Under the pieces are notes generated by a model. The model made no database searches and was not told where the DNA came from. It worked only from the letters and a program-made list of their open reading frames with translations. The translations under genes and the position numbers were made by a program. 64,000 nt of DNA, from contig NZ_JAAGUY010000008.1 in the NCBI RefSeq assembly GCF_010868145.1, positions 148,288 to 212,287 on the forward strand. Direction: 5' to 3'. Below, piece by piece: positions 27,454-37,171 of this stretch. Position 1 is the stretch's first letter. Each line of letters opens with the position of its first letter. The DNA comes from Nocardia cyriacigeorgica (GTDB lineage: Bacteria; Actinomycetota; Actinomycetes; Mycobacteriales; Mycobacteriaceae).

Positions 27454-30400
27454 TCATGCGAGCGTCTCGACGCGATCCGGTAGGTAGCCGGAGGCGATGA
27501 ATTCCTCGACGAAGGTGTCGATCACCGTCCGATCGACCGTCGTGCATCGAATCCCCGCGCCGGCCAAGGCCGCGAGAGTGTTGTCATCCGCGTAGTCGAG
27601 GTGCCGGGTCGGGCCGAGCGAGCTGGACTGCAACAGTGCCGCACGGACCAAGGAGTCATCCCCCGTAGCGGCCCGGAACCTCGATTCGCGGTCCAGAGCT
27701 TCGAGGACCTTTGGCAGGGGTGCGGTAGAGATCGACAATCCGTGGTCCCGCAGGCTGTCGAAGATGTCGCCGAGGGCCACCGGTGTCTTGTTCACCAGGT
27801 GATAAACAGGCTCCGAGGGGCCGCGCATCGATATCGCGACTATCGCGCCGACGACATAGTCCACCGGCGCAAGCGATACCGTCGAGTCCGCGACGTCAGG
27901 GGCCATCCGCAACACCGCCGCCGCACGCACCAGACTCCACAATGAGTCCGCATCATTGTTGATGCCGTTACCGGCGGAACCGCACACGGTGCTCGGGCGA
28001 TAGATGGTCGCGGGGACGCCGCGCGCGATCGCTTGCCGAACAAGCTCCTCTGCAGCCCATTTCGACGTGATGTAGCCGCTGTCGGGCAATTCGTCGGCAC
28101 CGAGGCGGATCGTCTCGTCGATGACATCGCTGGGGTGAGTCGCCGAAACCGCGGTGCTGATGGTCGATATGAAGTGTGTCGGCTTCACCCGCCGGGTGGC
28201 GGCCAGACGCAATATCCACCGCGTCCCTTCCACATTGGCCGATCGCAGACGGCCGTACGGCTCGACATGGTTGACTCGGGCCCCGTTGTGATAGATCACG
28301 TCCACCTCGGCGGCGAGACGATCGAACTCCGGCTCGGCCAGCCCGAGGAACGGTGCGGCGAGATCACCCGGCACCGCGACAATGCGATCGGCGAGTGCGG
28401 GGTCCCACAGTCGGTACCGCAGCAGGGCCGATCTGATTCTGGCGGTGGCCTCCTCGGAGGTCCGGGCCCGAACCAGGCATTGGACGGTGGCGACGGTGCG
28501 GTCGAGCAGTTCCCGCAACAGATGCGCACCCAGATAGCCGGTCGCGCCGGTCAACAGGATGGTGTGGGCGGGGCCGGTGCCCACGGCGGTGCGACCTGCC
28601 GCGTCGATATCGTCGTCGAGTACGGAATCCAGGGCGTGCGTGGGTATCCGAGTGGGTTCGCCGGATCCTTCCAGTAGCGCGGCGAGACCGCTGACGGTCG
28701 GTGTGGACAGCAGCGCCGACATCGGGATCCTGCCATCGATCCGGGCCGACAACCGCTGGTGCAGTGTGAAGGCCAAGAGCGAGGAGCCCCCGAGTTCATA
28801 GAAGTCGTCGTCGACGCCGAGCGCGTCGAGTCCGAGGACCTCGCCGAAAACGTCCGCGATCTGTTCTTCGAGCGGTGTTCGGGGCGAAACCCGTGCTGTC
28901 GCGGTGAGGACAGGCTTGGGCAGAGCCGCGCGGTCGAGTTTGCCGCTGGAATTCGTCGGCAGCGAATCGAGCACCACGACCGCGGCGGGAACCATGTACA
29001 TCGGCAGACGTTTGGCCGCCTCGCTTCGCAGCGAAGTGGCATCGATATCGGCGCCGGGCGCGGCGACGACATATCCGATGAGTCGATCACCGGCATCGGA
29101 AGGTCGCACCGTGACGACCGCCTGCCCGACCGACGGGTCGGCGAGCAACGCCGTTTCGATGTCACCCAGCTCGATCCGCTGGCCCCTCAGTTTCACCTGG
29201 AAGTCGGTGCGACCGAGATACTCCAGCAGACCATGCGAGTTCCACCGCACCAGATCGCCGGTCCGGTAGATCCGCTCACCCGGTTCGCCGAGCGGATCGG
29301 CGACGAAACGTTCAGCGGTGAGCTGCGCAGCCGCGTGATACCCGCGGGCCAGTTGTGTACCGGCCAAGTAGAGTTCGCCGGTCACCCCGACCGGCACAGG
29401 CCGAAGCCGCGCATCGAGCACGCGCACACGACTGTTCCACTGCGGAATTCCGATCGGAACCTGTGCGCCGACCAGATCGGCTGAGGTGAGCTGATGCTCG
29501 GTAATGCTGACCGCGGCTTCGGTCGGTCCGTACAGGTTGTGCAGTTCGGCACGGCAGCAGGTACCGAAGGCGCGTGCCGTCTCCGGCGGAAGTGCTTCAC
29601 CGATGACGAAAACCGCGCGGAGAGTGGCTAGTTCGGCGGGATCGGCATGGATTGCGAAGACGGACAGCATCGACGGCACGAAATCGGTGAGCGTGCACCG
29701 ATGCAACGCGATCAGCCGGCACAGCGCCGCCGGATCCCGGTGTTCTTCCGGTCCCGCGAGCACGAGTTTCGCGCCCGCCCACAGCGGCAGGAAATATCCC
29801 CACAACGACACGTCGAAGGTTGCGGGCGTTTTCTGGAGGTAGATGTCGGTGCGGTCGATGTCGTAGCGATCTGTCATCCATGCGAGTTGATTGACGATGG
29901 CGTTGTGGCTGATGACGACGCCCTTGGGCCGCCCGGTGGAACCGGAGGTGTAGATGACGTACGCGGGTTGTTCCCCGTGTGTCCGGGCCACCCGCTCGCT
30001 GTCGGAGATCGGCGCGGCGCTCATCGATGACAGATTCAAGCCGTCGACGGCGTGGACTTCCTTGGCGCCCCGCACGGCGAAGCCGTCGGCGCTGGTGGTC
30101 AGAACACAGTGCGGTGACGCGGAATCGAGCACGTACTCGATCCGCTCAGCGGGGTGTCCGGGGTCGATCGGTGCCCAGGCCGCGCCTGCCTCGACGATCG
30201 CGCAGAACGCCACGACCTGGTGGATCGATCGACGCATCGCCACCGCGACGACGTCCTCCGGTCCGATACCCTGCTCGATCAACCAGCGCGCCATACGGTG
30301 TGTCCGGTCGTGGAGCTCTTGGTAGGTCACCGACTCCGTGCCGCAGACCACCGCCACCGCATGCGGTGTTTCTCGGGTCCGCTGCCAGATCGGCGCTGTC

Positions 30401-33400
30401 AGGCTTCGCGCGCCGATGTGCCGCTCGTCCCCAGACGACCACTCGTACAACGACATCCGATCGGCGGGGCCGATCATGCCGAGGTCGCCCACCGGTGCGT
30501 CCGAGCCGGACGCGATCTGATGGAGCAGATGCAGGTAGGTGTCGAGGAAGCGTCGAACGGTCGATTCGTCGAATAGATCTGTCGCGTAGGTGAAGCGAAT
30601 CGCAATGGGGCCAGGGCTTCCATCGGCCTTTCGGCTGTCGACTACCGCGATATGCAGATCCGTTTTGGATGTTCGAGTATCGACCTCGAAAGCCGAGAAC
30701 TGCACGTCGGACAAATCGAGTTCGGCCTCGGCGAAGTTCTGGAAAGCGAATCCCACCTGGTAGAGGGGATGGCGGCCCGGCGACCGGACCGGGCCGACGG
30801 CATCGACGACCTGTTCGAACGGCACATCCGAATGCGCGAAGTTGACCAGGTCTCGTTCGCGCGTCCGGTCGAGCAATGTGGTGAATCGTTCGCCGGGATC
30901 GATTCGGGTGCGCGATACGGTGGTATTGACGAACATCCCGACCACATCATCGAGGGCGGGTTCGGCGCGATTGGTCATCGGTACGCCGATCGCGATATCC
31001 GTCGTCCCGGACAACCGGCCGAGCATCACCGCCAGCGCCGTACGCATCACCATGAATACCGTTGCGCGATGCTGCCGTGCGACGGTGATCAAGCCGCGAT
31101 GCAAGTCGGCGTCCGCAACGCGTTGCAGTGCGGATCCGTTCAGCGACGCCACCGCCGGTCGTGGCCTGTCCATGGGGAGATCAAGGCCTTCGGGCAGCCC
31201 ATCGAGTTCCTGTGTCCAATAGGCGAGTTGGCGGGCGAGGAGTGAATCCGGATCGTCACGGGAGCCGAGGAGGTCCTGATGCCACAACGCGTAATCGGCG
31301 TACTGCACTGGTAGGGGACGCCACGCCGGGGCGGTGCCCGCGCAACGAGCGGCGTAGGCGGCTGTGATGTCATGCGCGAGTGGTGCCAACGACGATCCGT
31401 CGGCACAAATGTGGTGCATCGCGCAGACCAGGACGTACCCGTCGTCGGCGCGCAGCAGAACGACCCGGACCGGAATCTCCGAAGCGACATCGAAGCCCCG
31501 CCACAGCAACTGCTGGACTCGTTCGGCGACCTGTGTGGAGGACGCATCGGCCGCGATGTCGGTGACCAGCAGCTCGAGGCTTCCCGCGTCCGGGTCGAGC
31601 ACCTGCTGGAACGGTCCGGTCACATCGGCGGGATATCTGGTTCGTAGCGATTCATGGCGGGCGACCACATCGGTGAACGCCGCCCGCAATGCCGGCACGT
31701 CCAAGTCTCCGGACAGCGCGAGTGCGAAGCCGAGGTTGTCGACTGCCGAGTCGGTGTCGAACTGGTTGCGCAGCCAGAAACGCAATTGCGCAGGCGAGAG
31801 GGGAAGTCGCTCCGGGCGCTCACTGGCGCGCAGCGGTGGACGGGGCACATCGAACACCTGAGTTCGCAACGCTTTTGCCAATGTCGCCACCGTGGCGTGG
31901 TCGAAAAGCAGCCGAGGCGGAATCCGCGTGCCCCAGACATCGCTCAACAGGGCGGTTACCTGGGTGGCCAGCAGTGAGTTGCCGCCGGCGGTGAAGAAGT
32001 CGGTCTCGGCTCCGAGGCGTCGGCCGAGCACCCGGGCGAAGGCATCCGCGACCAGATCCTCGCCCACACCGGAGGGTGCCCGATAGCCGGACGCGGCGGT
32101 CGCGTCCGCGCGCAACGCCGCTCGGTCGGCTTTACCGGAGGGAGTCGTCGGTATCGCGTCCACTATGTGGATCGCGTTCGGCAGCAGATGCCGTGGCAAC
32201 AGTTCGTTCAGCGCTTCCGACAGCCGTGACGTCTCGAGGGTGTGTCCTTGTTCCGGTTGCACGAACACAGCGAGGATCGTCTCACCCGACCCCGAGCGGA
32301 AATCTATGGTCACCGCGGTACGCACCCCGTCCAGGCGGGCCACTGTGGCATCGATCTCGCCGAGTTCGATACGCGCGCCACGGACCTGGATCTGGTCGTC
32401 GATACGACCGAGATACTCGAGTCCGCCCGATGGGGTCCGGCGCACGAGATCGCCGGTGCGGTACATCCTGGCGCCCGCTCCGCTGTATGGATCGGGAACG
32501 AATCGCTGTGCCGTCAGTGCTCGACGTTCGTGGTATCCGCGAGCGACCGATGGGCCGGAGACATAGAGCTCGCCGACCACACCGTCGCCGACCAGGCGGA
32601 GCCGTGAGTCGAGGACGTAGCATCGCGTGCTGCCGATCGCCGATCCGATGCTCACCGGCTCATCGGGTGTGAGTGCAGCACTCATGGTGACGGCAACTGT
32701 GGTCTCGGTGGGGCCGTACGCGTTGTAGAACCGCCGGTCCGCACTGGCCCACTCTCGTACGAGACTCGCCGGGCAGGCCTCACCACCCACGACGACGACA
32801 CGGAGCGTGTCCAGGCCTGCGGGATCGATCGAGGCGAGCACCGACGGTGTCAGGAACGCGTGAGTCACGCCCTCGGCGGCGATCAGCCTTGCCAGTTCGT
32901 TGCCGCCGAGGATCGACGGCGGCGTTATCACCAGGGTGGCGCCCGCTCCCACGGCGAGCAAGAGCTCCAATATCGAAGCGTCGAAACTCGGTGATGCGAA
33001 GTGCAGTGTGCGAGCGTCGGCTGTGACGGAGTACCGCTCGGTGAGCTCCGCACACAGCTCTGCGAGTCCGGTGTGTGATACCTCGACACCCTTCGGGGTC
33101 CCGGTGGATCCGGAAGTGTAGATCACATACGCGATGTTGGAGACGCCGAGTCGAGCGGGACGGTCCTGGTAGGACACACCGGCGGTGGATTCGGCGGCGA
33201 CTTCGGCCATGACGGCGGAGTCGTCGAGAACCAGCCATGGGATATCGACCGACAGCTCGCCGAGAGTCGATTGATCGGTGAGTCCCATCAGGGCGTCGCA
33301 GTCGCTGAGCTGGTAATTGATGCGATGTGGCGGGTAGCTCGCGTCGATCGGGACGAACGCGGCACCAGTTTTGGCCACGGCCCAGACCGCGATGATCGAC

Positions 33401-33657
33401 TCGATCGAACGCGGCAACACGATCGCGACGGTTGATTCCGGGCCGGCTCCTCTGGACAACAATGTCCGAGCCAGCCGTGTGGATTGTTCGTCCAGTTCGC
33501 GGTATCGAAGGGAGACTTCTCCACTCACCACCGCGATCCCATCGGGATCTCGTTCGACCGCTGTGGTCAACAGCGTGGCGAGGGTGCGCGACGATCCAGC
33601 CGACCGGCGGCGTGTTCGTGGCTGCGGGCTGGTCGGGGTGCTACTGCTCAATCTCAT
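27454..33657 (-). CDS. two-module non-ribosomal peptide synthetase, A-T-C-A-T-R
   Basis: A 2067-residue assembly line. A1 about 30-515 (YTSGSTGTPKG at 180; YRTGDL), carrier T1 about 525-600 (FFTAGGNSLL, Ser561), condensation C about 615-1055 (HHICADG at 748), A2 about 1075-1570 (YTSGSTGRPKG; YGPTEAAVS), T2 about 1590-1660 (ELGGSSLL) and a C-terminal thioester reductase (LLTGATGYLGAH; HNGARVNH; YITSK). No condensation domain precedes A1, so module 1 loads; release would be reductive, giving a dipeptide aldehyde. This order is that of AusA-type pyrazinone synthetases. Hand-extracted codes: A1 about DALFVGAVAK (hydrophobic pocket), A2 about DVWDFILVSK (serine-like but altered). No MbtH, tailoring or transport gene is adjacent. 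Start ATG 33657 lies directly after AGGAC. Confidence 0.93.
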   Translation of the reverse strand: MRLSSSTPTSPQPRTRRRSAGSSRTLATLLTTAVERDPDGIAVVSGEVSLRYRELDEQSTRLARTLLSRGAGPESTVAIVLPRSIESIIAVWAVAKTGAAFVPIDASYPPHRINYQLSDCDALMGLTDQSTLGELSVDIPWLVLDDSAVMAEVAAESTAGVSYQDRPARLGVSNIAYVIYTSGSTGTPKGVEVSHTGLAELCAELTERYSVTADARTLHFASPSFDASILELLLAVGAGATLVITPPSILGGNELARLIAAEGVTHAFLTPSVLASIDPAGLDTLRVVVVGGEACPASLVREWASADRRFYNAYGPTETTVAVTMSAALTPDEPVSIGSAIGSTRCYVLDSRLRLVGDGVVGELYVSGPSVARGYHERRALTAQRFVPDPYSGAGARMYRTGDLVRRTPSGGLEYLGRIDDQIQVRGARIELGEIDATVARLDGVRTAVTIDFRSGSGETILAVFVQPEQGHTLETSRLSEALNELLPRHLLPNAIHIVDAIPTTPSGKADRAALRADATAASGYRAPSGVGEDLVADAFARVLGRRLGAETDFFTAGGNSLLATQVTALLSDVWGTRIPPRLLFDHATVATLAKALRTQVFDVPRPPLRASERPERLPLSPAQLRFWLRNQFDTDSAVDNLGFALALSGDLDVPALRAAFTDVVARHESLRTRYPADVTGPFQQVLDPDAGSLELLVTDIAADASSTQVAERVQQLLWRGFDVASEIPVRVVLLRADDGYVLVCAMHHICADGSSLAPLAHDITAAYAARCAGTAPAWRPLPVQYADYALWHQDLLGSRDDPDSLLARQLAYWTQELDGLPEGLDLPMDRPRPAVASLNGSALQRVADADLHRGLITVARQHRATVFMVMRTALAVMLGRLSGTTDIAIGVPMTNRAEPALDDVVGMFVNTTVSRTRIDPGERFTTLLDRTRERDLVNFAHSDVPFEQVVDAVGPVRSPGRHPLYQVGFAFQNFAEAELDLSDVQFSAFEVDTRTSKTDLHIAVVDSRKADGSPGPIAIRFTYATDLFDESTVRRFLDTYLHLLHQIASGSDAPVGDLGMIGPADRMSLYEWSSGDERHIGARSLTAPIWQRTRETPHAVAVVCGTESVTYQELHDRTHRMARWLIEQGIGPEDVVAVAMRRSIHQVVAFCAIVEAGAAWAPIDPGHPAERIEYVLDSASPHCVLTTSADGFAVRGAKEVHAVDGLNLSSMSAAPISDSERVARTHGEQPAYVIYTSGSTGRPKGVVISHNAIVNQLAWMTDRYDIDRTDIYLQKTPATFDVSLWGYFLPLWAGAKLVLAGPEEHRDPAALCRLIALHRCTLTDFVPSMLSVFAIHADPAELATLRAVFVIGEALPPETARAFGTCCRAELHNLYGPTEAAVSITEHQLTSADLVGAQVPIGIPQWNSRVRVLDARLRPVPVGVTGELYLAGTQLARGYHAAAQLTAERFVADPLGEPGERIYRTGDLVRWNSHGLLEYLGRTDFQVKLRGQRIELGDIETALLADPSVGQAVVTVRPSDAGDRLIGYVVAAPGADIDATSLRSEAAKRLPMYMVPAAVVVLDSLPTNSSGKLDRAALPKPVLTATARVSPRTPLEEQIADVFGEVLGLDALGVDDDFYELGGSSLLAFTLHQRLSARIDGRIPMSALLSTPTVSGLAALLEGSGEPTRIPTHALDSVLDDDIDAAGRTAVGTGPAHTILLTGATGYLGAHLLRELLDRTVATVQCLVRARTSEEATARIRSALLRYRLWDPALADRIVAVPGDLAAPFLGLAEPEFDRLAAEVDVIYHNGARVNHVEPYGRLRSANVEGTRWILRLAATRRVKPTHFISTISTAVSATHPSDVIDETIRLGADELPDSGYITSKWAAEELVRQAIARGVPATIYRPSTVCGSAGNGINNDADSLWSLVRAAAVLRMAPDVADSTVSLAPVDYVVGAIVAISMRGPSEPVYHLVNKTPVALGDIFDSLRDHGLSISTAPLPKVLEALDRESRFRAATGDDSLVRAALLQSSSLGPTRHLDYADDNTLAALAGAGIRCTTVDRTVIDTFVEEFIASGYLPDRVETLA

Positions 33658-33747
33658 GTCCTGTCAAGCGCCGTAAAGCTGGCTCATGCTAGGACGGTTG
33701 CTGTGGGTTCACCACGGATGGGAATTGGGCAGTAGCACCCGTCCGTG

Positions 33748-34350
33748 TCAGCTCTGGCCGAGCATCTGCCGCATCTGATCGATCTCGGCCTGCTGGGCCG
33801 CGATGATGCTGGTAGCGAGGGCCTTGGTGTCGGCATTGACGCCGTCGGCCAGCTCCGTGTTCGCCATATCGATGGCGCCGGTGTGATGCTCGATCATCAT
33901 CTGAATCCACTGACGATCGAACTCGGGGCCGGTGGCGTTTTCCAGCGCCGTCATCTGCTCGTGCGTCATCATCCCCGGCATCTGCGCGCCGTGGCCACCG
34001 TGTCCTTCGGCGCTGGGTGCGGACTTACCGAAGCTGTGCAGCAACGTGGTGATCTGCTGCATCTCCGGCGCCTGCGCACCTTCGATCGCCGTGGCCAGCG
34101 CCAGCAGCTGCGGATTCTGGGTGCGGCTCGGCACCATCTTCGCCATATCGACGGCCTGTGCGTGATGGGGATACATCATCTGCAAGAAGGTGACGTCGGC
34201 GTCGTTGAAGTCGGTGCGGATGCTCGACGTCGTGGTAGCGGCCGCACTGGTGGTGGTCTCGGTCGCGCTGGTCGAATCGTCGCTACAACCGGCGACGGTC
34301 AACGCGACGGCGGCGACGGCGATCAGCAAACGGGTACGGGTGATGAACAT
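33748..34350 (-). CDS. DUF305 lipoprotein
   Basis: A 200-residue lipoprotein (lipobox VAGC, Cys22). The DUF305 domain has two His-Met-rich helices: DVTFLQMMYPHHAQAVDMAK and WIQMMIEHHTGAIDMANTEL, the repeated HH..A..MA pattern, plus an HGGHGAQM loop. Such proteins are often linked with copper resistance. Start ATG 34350 with AGGAG upstream; the frame extends further but without reason. The His-rich membrane protein gene lies 84 nt upstream on the same strand. Confidence 0.92.
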   Translation of the reverse strand: MFITRTRLLIAVAAVALTVAGCSDDSTSATETTTSAAATTTSSIRTDFNDADVTFLQMMYPHHAQAVDMAKMVPSRTQNPQLLALATAIEGAQAPEMQQITTLLHSFGKSAPSAEGHGGHGAQMPGMMTHEQMTALENATGPEFDRQWIQMMIEHHTGAIDMANTELADGVNADTKALATSIIAAQQAEIDQMRQMLGQS

Positions 34351-34433
34351 AGTTGTGCTCCTGGGGAATTGCGAAGGGAATGTGGGCAGGCTCGGTCGTG
34401 CCCGTGGTCTCGTGACCAGGACACGACGGCCCA

Positions 34434-35036
34434 TCAGACCCGCAGAATCGACAATTCCGACAGGGACGGCACGGTCCACGGTGGTGGACGTTCCCTCCGG
34501 GCAGGGCGGTGCCGGTTGGCCGTTCCGATGCCGTCCATGGGCTGGAATGCCAACCGGAACAACAACACCAGCCCGATCGCCAGACCCAGCATCGACAGAA
34601 TGAACACGCAGCCGTGCATGCCGCCTTGCGTGCCGCATCCGCCTGTGCCGCAGTCTTGTTCGTGCGCGCCGATACCGTCAAGGGAGGTCGGCCACGCGCT
34701 GACGCCCGTCGACCGGAGCTCGGCCGCGTGTTCGCTCGCGCTGCCGTGTGCGACCACGGTCGAGGACGGCTGCGCGCCGGTCTCGGCCGCAGGCGACCCC
34801 GTGGCATGCGATGCAAGGGTGATTGCGGACCCTTCGGTCATTTCGGAACCAGCGTGACCGTGACCGGTGGCAACTCCGGCCGCGGCGGTTCCACCATGCG
34901 CGTGTGCCCCCGCATGACCGAAACTGAACACCCCCGCGTGCATCGCCACGATCCCGCCGAGCAGCACGACCAGCGCGAGCAGCCGGGAAATCCCGGACGC
35001 GCGCAAAGGTGGGTGCTGGTCGGTCACGGCTCCCAT
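34434..35036 (-). CDS. His-rich membrane protein, DUF6153-like
   Basis: A 200-residue protein with an N-terminal membrane helix (LLALVVLLGGIVAMHAGVF), a His-rich extracytoplasmic segment (GHAGAHAHGG, TGHGHAGSEM), a Cys cluster (QDCGTGGCGTQGGMHGC) and a second helix (VFILSMLGLAIGLVLLFRLA). This fits the DUF6153 type often next to DUF305 genes. Metal (copper) handling is inferred. Start ATG 35036 or GTG 35027. Confidence 0.78.
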   Translation of the reverse strand: MGAVTDQHPPLRASGISRLLALVVLLGGIVAMHAGVFSFGHAGAHAHGGTAAAGVATGHGHAGSEMTEGSAITLASHATGSPAAETGAQPSSTVVAHGSASEHAAELRSTGVSAWPTSLDGIGAHEQDCGTGGCGTQGGMHGCVFILSMLGLAIGLVLLFRLAFQPMDGIGTANRHRPARRERPPPWTVPSLSELSILRV

Positions 35037-35072
35037 TCTAGAGATCGCCCATACGGATACCCCCGCCAGGTA

Positions 35073-35588
35073 CTACTCGTAGTCCTCGCAGGCATCGACC
35101 GCGGCGTCCTTTGTGGCGTTGAACACGTCGATGTGGTCGTTCATGATGTCGGTCGGTGCGTCCTGTTCGAGCAGGTCGGCGAGCTTCTTGCTGTCGTCGC
35201 GGTAATCGCGCAGCGCTTGGGCGACCCCGGGCGGGAGGTTCTTTGCCAGCTTGCGGTCGACGTCGTTCGCGCCGTCACGCAGCGATGTTTCGGCATCGGA
35301 GGCCTTGGCCGCGGTATCGGGCGCGTCGTTGTTGCTGGCGTCGATGTAGGCGTTGAACTTGCGGACCGAATCCCCATTGGCGGTGCTGAAGGTGTCGCAC
35401 GCCGCGGTCGCCGCGGTTGCGGCCGCGGCCGACGACGAGGCCGCCGCCATCGAGGTGTAGGTGGCCAGATCGCTCTGATTGACCTGGGCGGTCCCGGAAA
35501 CGCTGTTCGAACACGCGCTGACCAGAACGATTCCGCCCGTGATCGCCACCGAGGCGGCGGCCAGGCTGGTGCGTTCGAATCGTCGCAT
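35073..35588 (-). CDS. lipoprotein of unknown function
   Basis: A 171-residue lipoprotein (lipobox VSAC, Cys26, followed by SNSVSGTAQVN, common in actinobacterial lipoproteins). The mature part is helical and Ala/Asp-rich with a Cys pair (AACDTF, DACEDY). AGGGGAG precedes the ATG. No domain recognised. Confidence 0.82.
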   Translation of the reverse strand: MRRFERTSLAAASVAITGGIVLVSACSNSVSGTAQVNQSDLATYTSMAAASSSAAAATAATAACDTFSTANGDSVRKFNAYIDASNNDAPDTAAKASDAETSLRDGANDVDRKLAKNLPPGVAQALRDYRDDSKKLADLLEQDAPTDIMNDHIDVFNATKDAAVDACEDYE

Positions 35589-35738
35589 CGGTCTTTCTCC
35601 CCTCGCGGATGCCGGCCGCCCCGTGTCTTCTCGGAGACAGACATTGCCAGCATCTGACCGTAAGTTCTCCTGACCGTACTGGGTCGTTGACGCCGATGGC
35701 CAAGCGTGGCGCGATAGTTGGCGAACCGATACCCCTGC

Positions 35739-37148
35739 CTAGCTCTGTCGAGCCAGTGCCCGGCCGATCACTCTTGCCCCATCTGGGAAGGCACCCGGGT
35801 TCGGGCCGGAGTAATTGAGCCGCAGATAAAGGCCGGTCGGCTCGGCGGGAAACCATTCGTCGCCCGCCGCGACGATGACCCCGTCCGCTTCGCAGTCGCG
35901 GACCAGCCGGGCCAGGTCGGTGGTGTCGGGCAGCCGCACCCAGAGGTTCAATCCGCCCTCGGGAACCGCCGTCACGTGCGTGCTCGGCGCGTGATCGTGC
36001 AGTGCGTCGAGGAGGAGGTCGCGGCGGGCGGCCAGTTGATGGCGCAGCGTCCGCAGATGGCTACGCCAGGCCGGTTGAGTGACAACGTCGAGCGCGACGG
36101 ACTGCAACAACCCGCTCACATACATCGATTCGGCCTGGGTATCGGCGAGGATGCGTTCGCGCGCCGGCCCGCGCGCGATGATCGCCGCGATCCGCACCGC
36201 GGGAGACAGGCTCTTGGTGAGTGAACGCAGGTAGATGACGTGCCCGGCGTCGTCGCGCGCGGCGACGGGTACCGGGTCGGCGGTGATGCCGAAGTCGTGT
36301 GCCCAATCGTCCTCGATCAGGAACGCCCCGTGGCTACGCACGATTTCGAGTACCCGATCGGCAACCTCCGATGGCCAGCGCGCGCCGGTGGGGTTGGCGA
36401 AATTCGGCTGGGCGTAGAAGGCGCGCGCGCCGGTGCGTTCGAACGCGCGGTGCAGTTCATCGGGATCGGGTCCGACGCTTCCGCTCGGCACCGGCACGAC
36501 CTGTATTCCGGCCTGGTTCGCGGCGAGCAAGGCGCCCCAATAGGTGGGTGATTCGATCAACAGCGGCCGTCCGGCCCCGACCAGCGCGCGGAAGGCGCTA
36601 CTGAGGCCGCTCTGGCTGCCGGGGACGAGGATGGCGTCATTATGGGCGGGCGGTGCGACGCCGACCGGTGCGGCCGCGCCGAGCTCCGATGCGAACCACG
36701 CTTGGAGTTCGGGAAGCCCGGCGACGGGTGGCCGGGACATCGTGGCGGCGCTGCGGGCCGCTCGGGAGAAGGCGGTGCGGACCAGCCGCTCGGGTAGCAG
36801 TTCTCGGTCCGGATAACCCGAATGCAAGGCGATCGCGTCGTTGGGTGCGGTGCGTAATGCCGCGGCGAGCTGTGGGGTGCGACCGACTCGCGAACCGAGC
36901 GCGGCTGTCTGCCAGCCGTAGTCATTCGGCCGGGCGACCCGCGTGGCACGCACGAAAGTGCCTATACCCGGGCGGCTTTCGACCATTCCCTGCGCTGTCA
37001 ATGCGCGTAGCGCCTTTTGCACCGTCACCGGACTCGCGCCGTACTGCGCCACCAGCGCCCGGGTTGACGGCAGCTGGGCGCCCGGTGCGGCTGCCGCGAT
37101 CCACGCGCGGAGATCAGCGACAATTCGCGAGCTGCTATCGTTGAACAT
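35739..37148 (-). CDS. MocR-type regulator (GntR winged helix fused to PLP aminotransferase fold)
   Basis: A 469-residue regulator. N-terminal winged helix at QLPSTRALVAQYGASPVTVQ (about 24-43) and GMVESRPGIGTFVR; the rest is a class-I aminotransferase-like effector domain with NFANPTGARWP and the PLP lysine in YLRSLTKSLSPAVRIA. Its ATG (37148-37146) overlaps by two bases the ATG of the divergent EamA gene (37147-37149), so at least one mRNA is likely leaderless. Probable control of the EamA exporter through a PLP-amine or amino acid signal. Confidence 0.92.
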   Translation of the reverse strand: MFNDSSSRIVADLRAWIAAAAPGAQLPSTRALVAQYGASPVTVQKALRALTAQGMVESRPGIGTFVRATRVARPNDYGWQTAALGSRVGRTPQLAAALRTAPNDAIALHSGYPDRELLPERLVRTAFSRAARSAATMSRPPVAGLPELQAWFASELGAAAPVGVAPPAHNDAILVPGSQSGLSSAFRALVGAGRPLLIESPTYWGALLAANQAGIQVVPVPSGSVGPDPDELHRAFERTGARAFYAQPNFANPTGARWPSEVADRVLEIVRSHGAFLIEDDWAHDFGITADPVPVAARDDAGHVIYLRSLTKSLSPAVRIAAIIARGPARERILADTQAESMYVSGLLQSVALDVVTQPAWRSHLRTLRHQLAARRDLLLDALHDHAPSTHVTAVPEGGLNLWVRLPDTTDLARLVRDCEADGVIVAAGDEWFPAEPTGLYLRLNYSGPNPGAFPDGARVIGRALARQS

Positions 37149-37171
37149 GAGTATACAGAGTAGCGCTATCG
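37134..37171. promoter_or_regulatory. direct repeat GCTATCG flanking divergent start codons (candidate MocR operator)
   Basis: GCTATCG occurs at 37134-37140 and 37165-37171, 31 bp start to start (about three helical turns), on either side of the overlapping start codons of the MocR and EamA genes. MocR proteins such as PdxR typically bind direct repeats, so this is a reasonable operator candidate. Confidence 0.45.

Noticed and set aside
27454..33657. Mycobactin or nocobactin synthetase
   Set aside because: No salicylate loading, cyclisation or N-hydroxylysine-type domains, no iron box in front, and a reductase release domain; the order does not fit those pathways.
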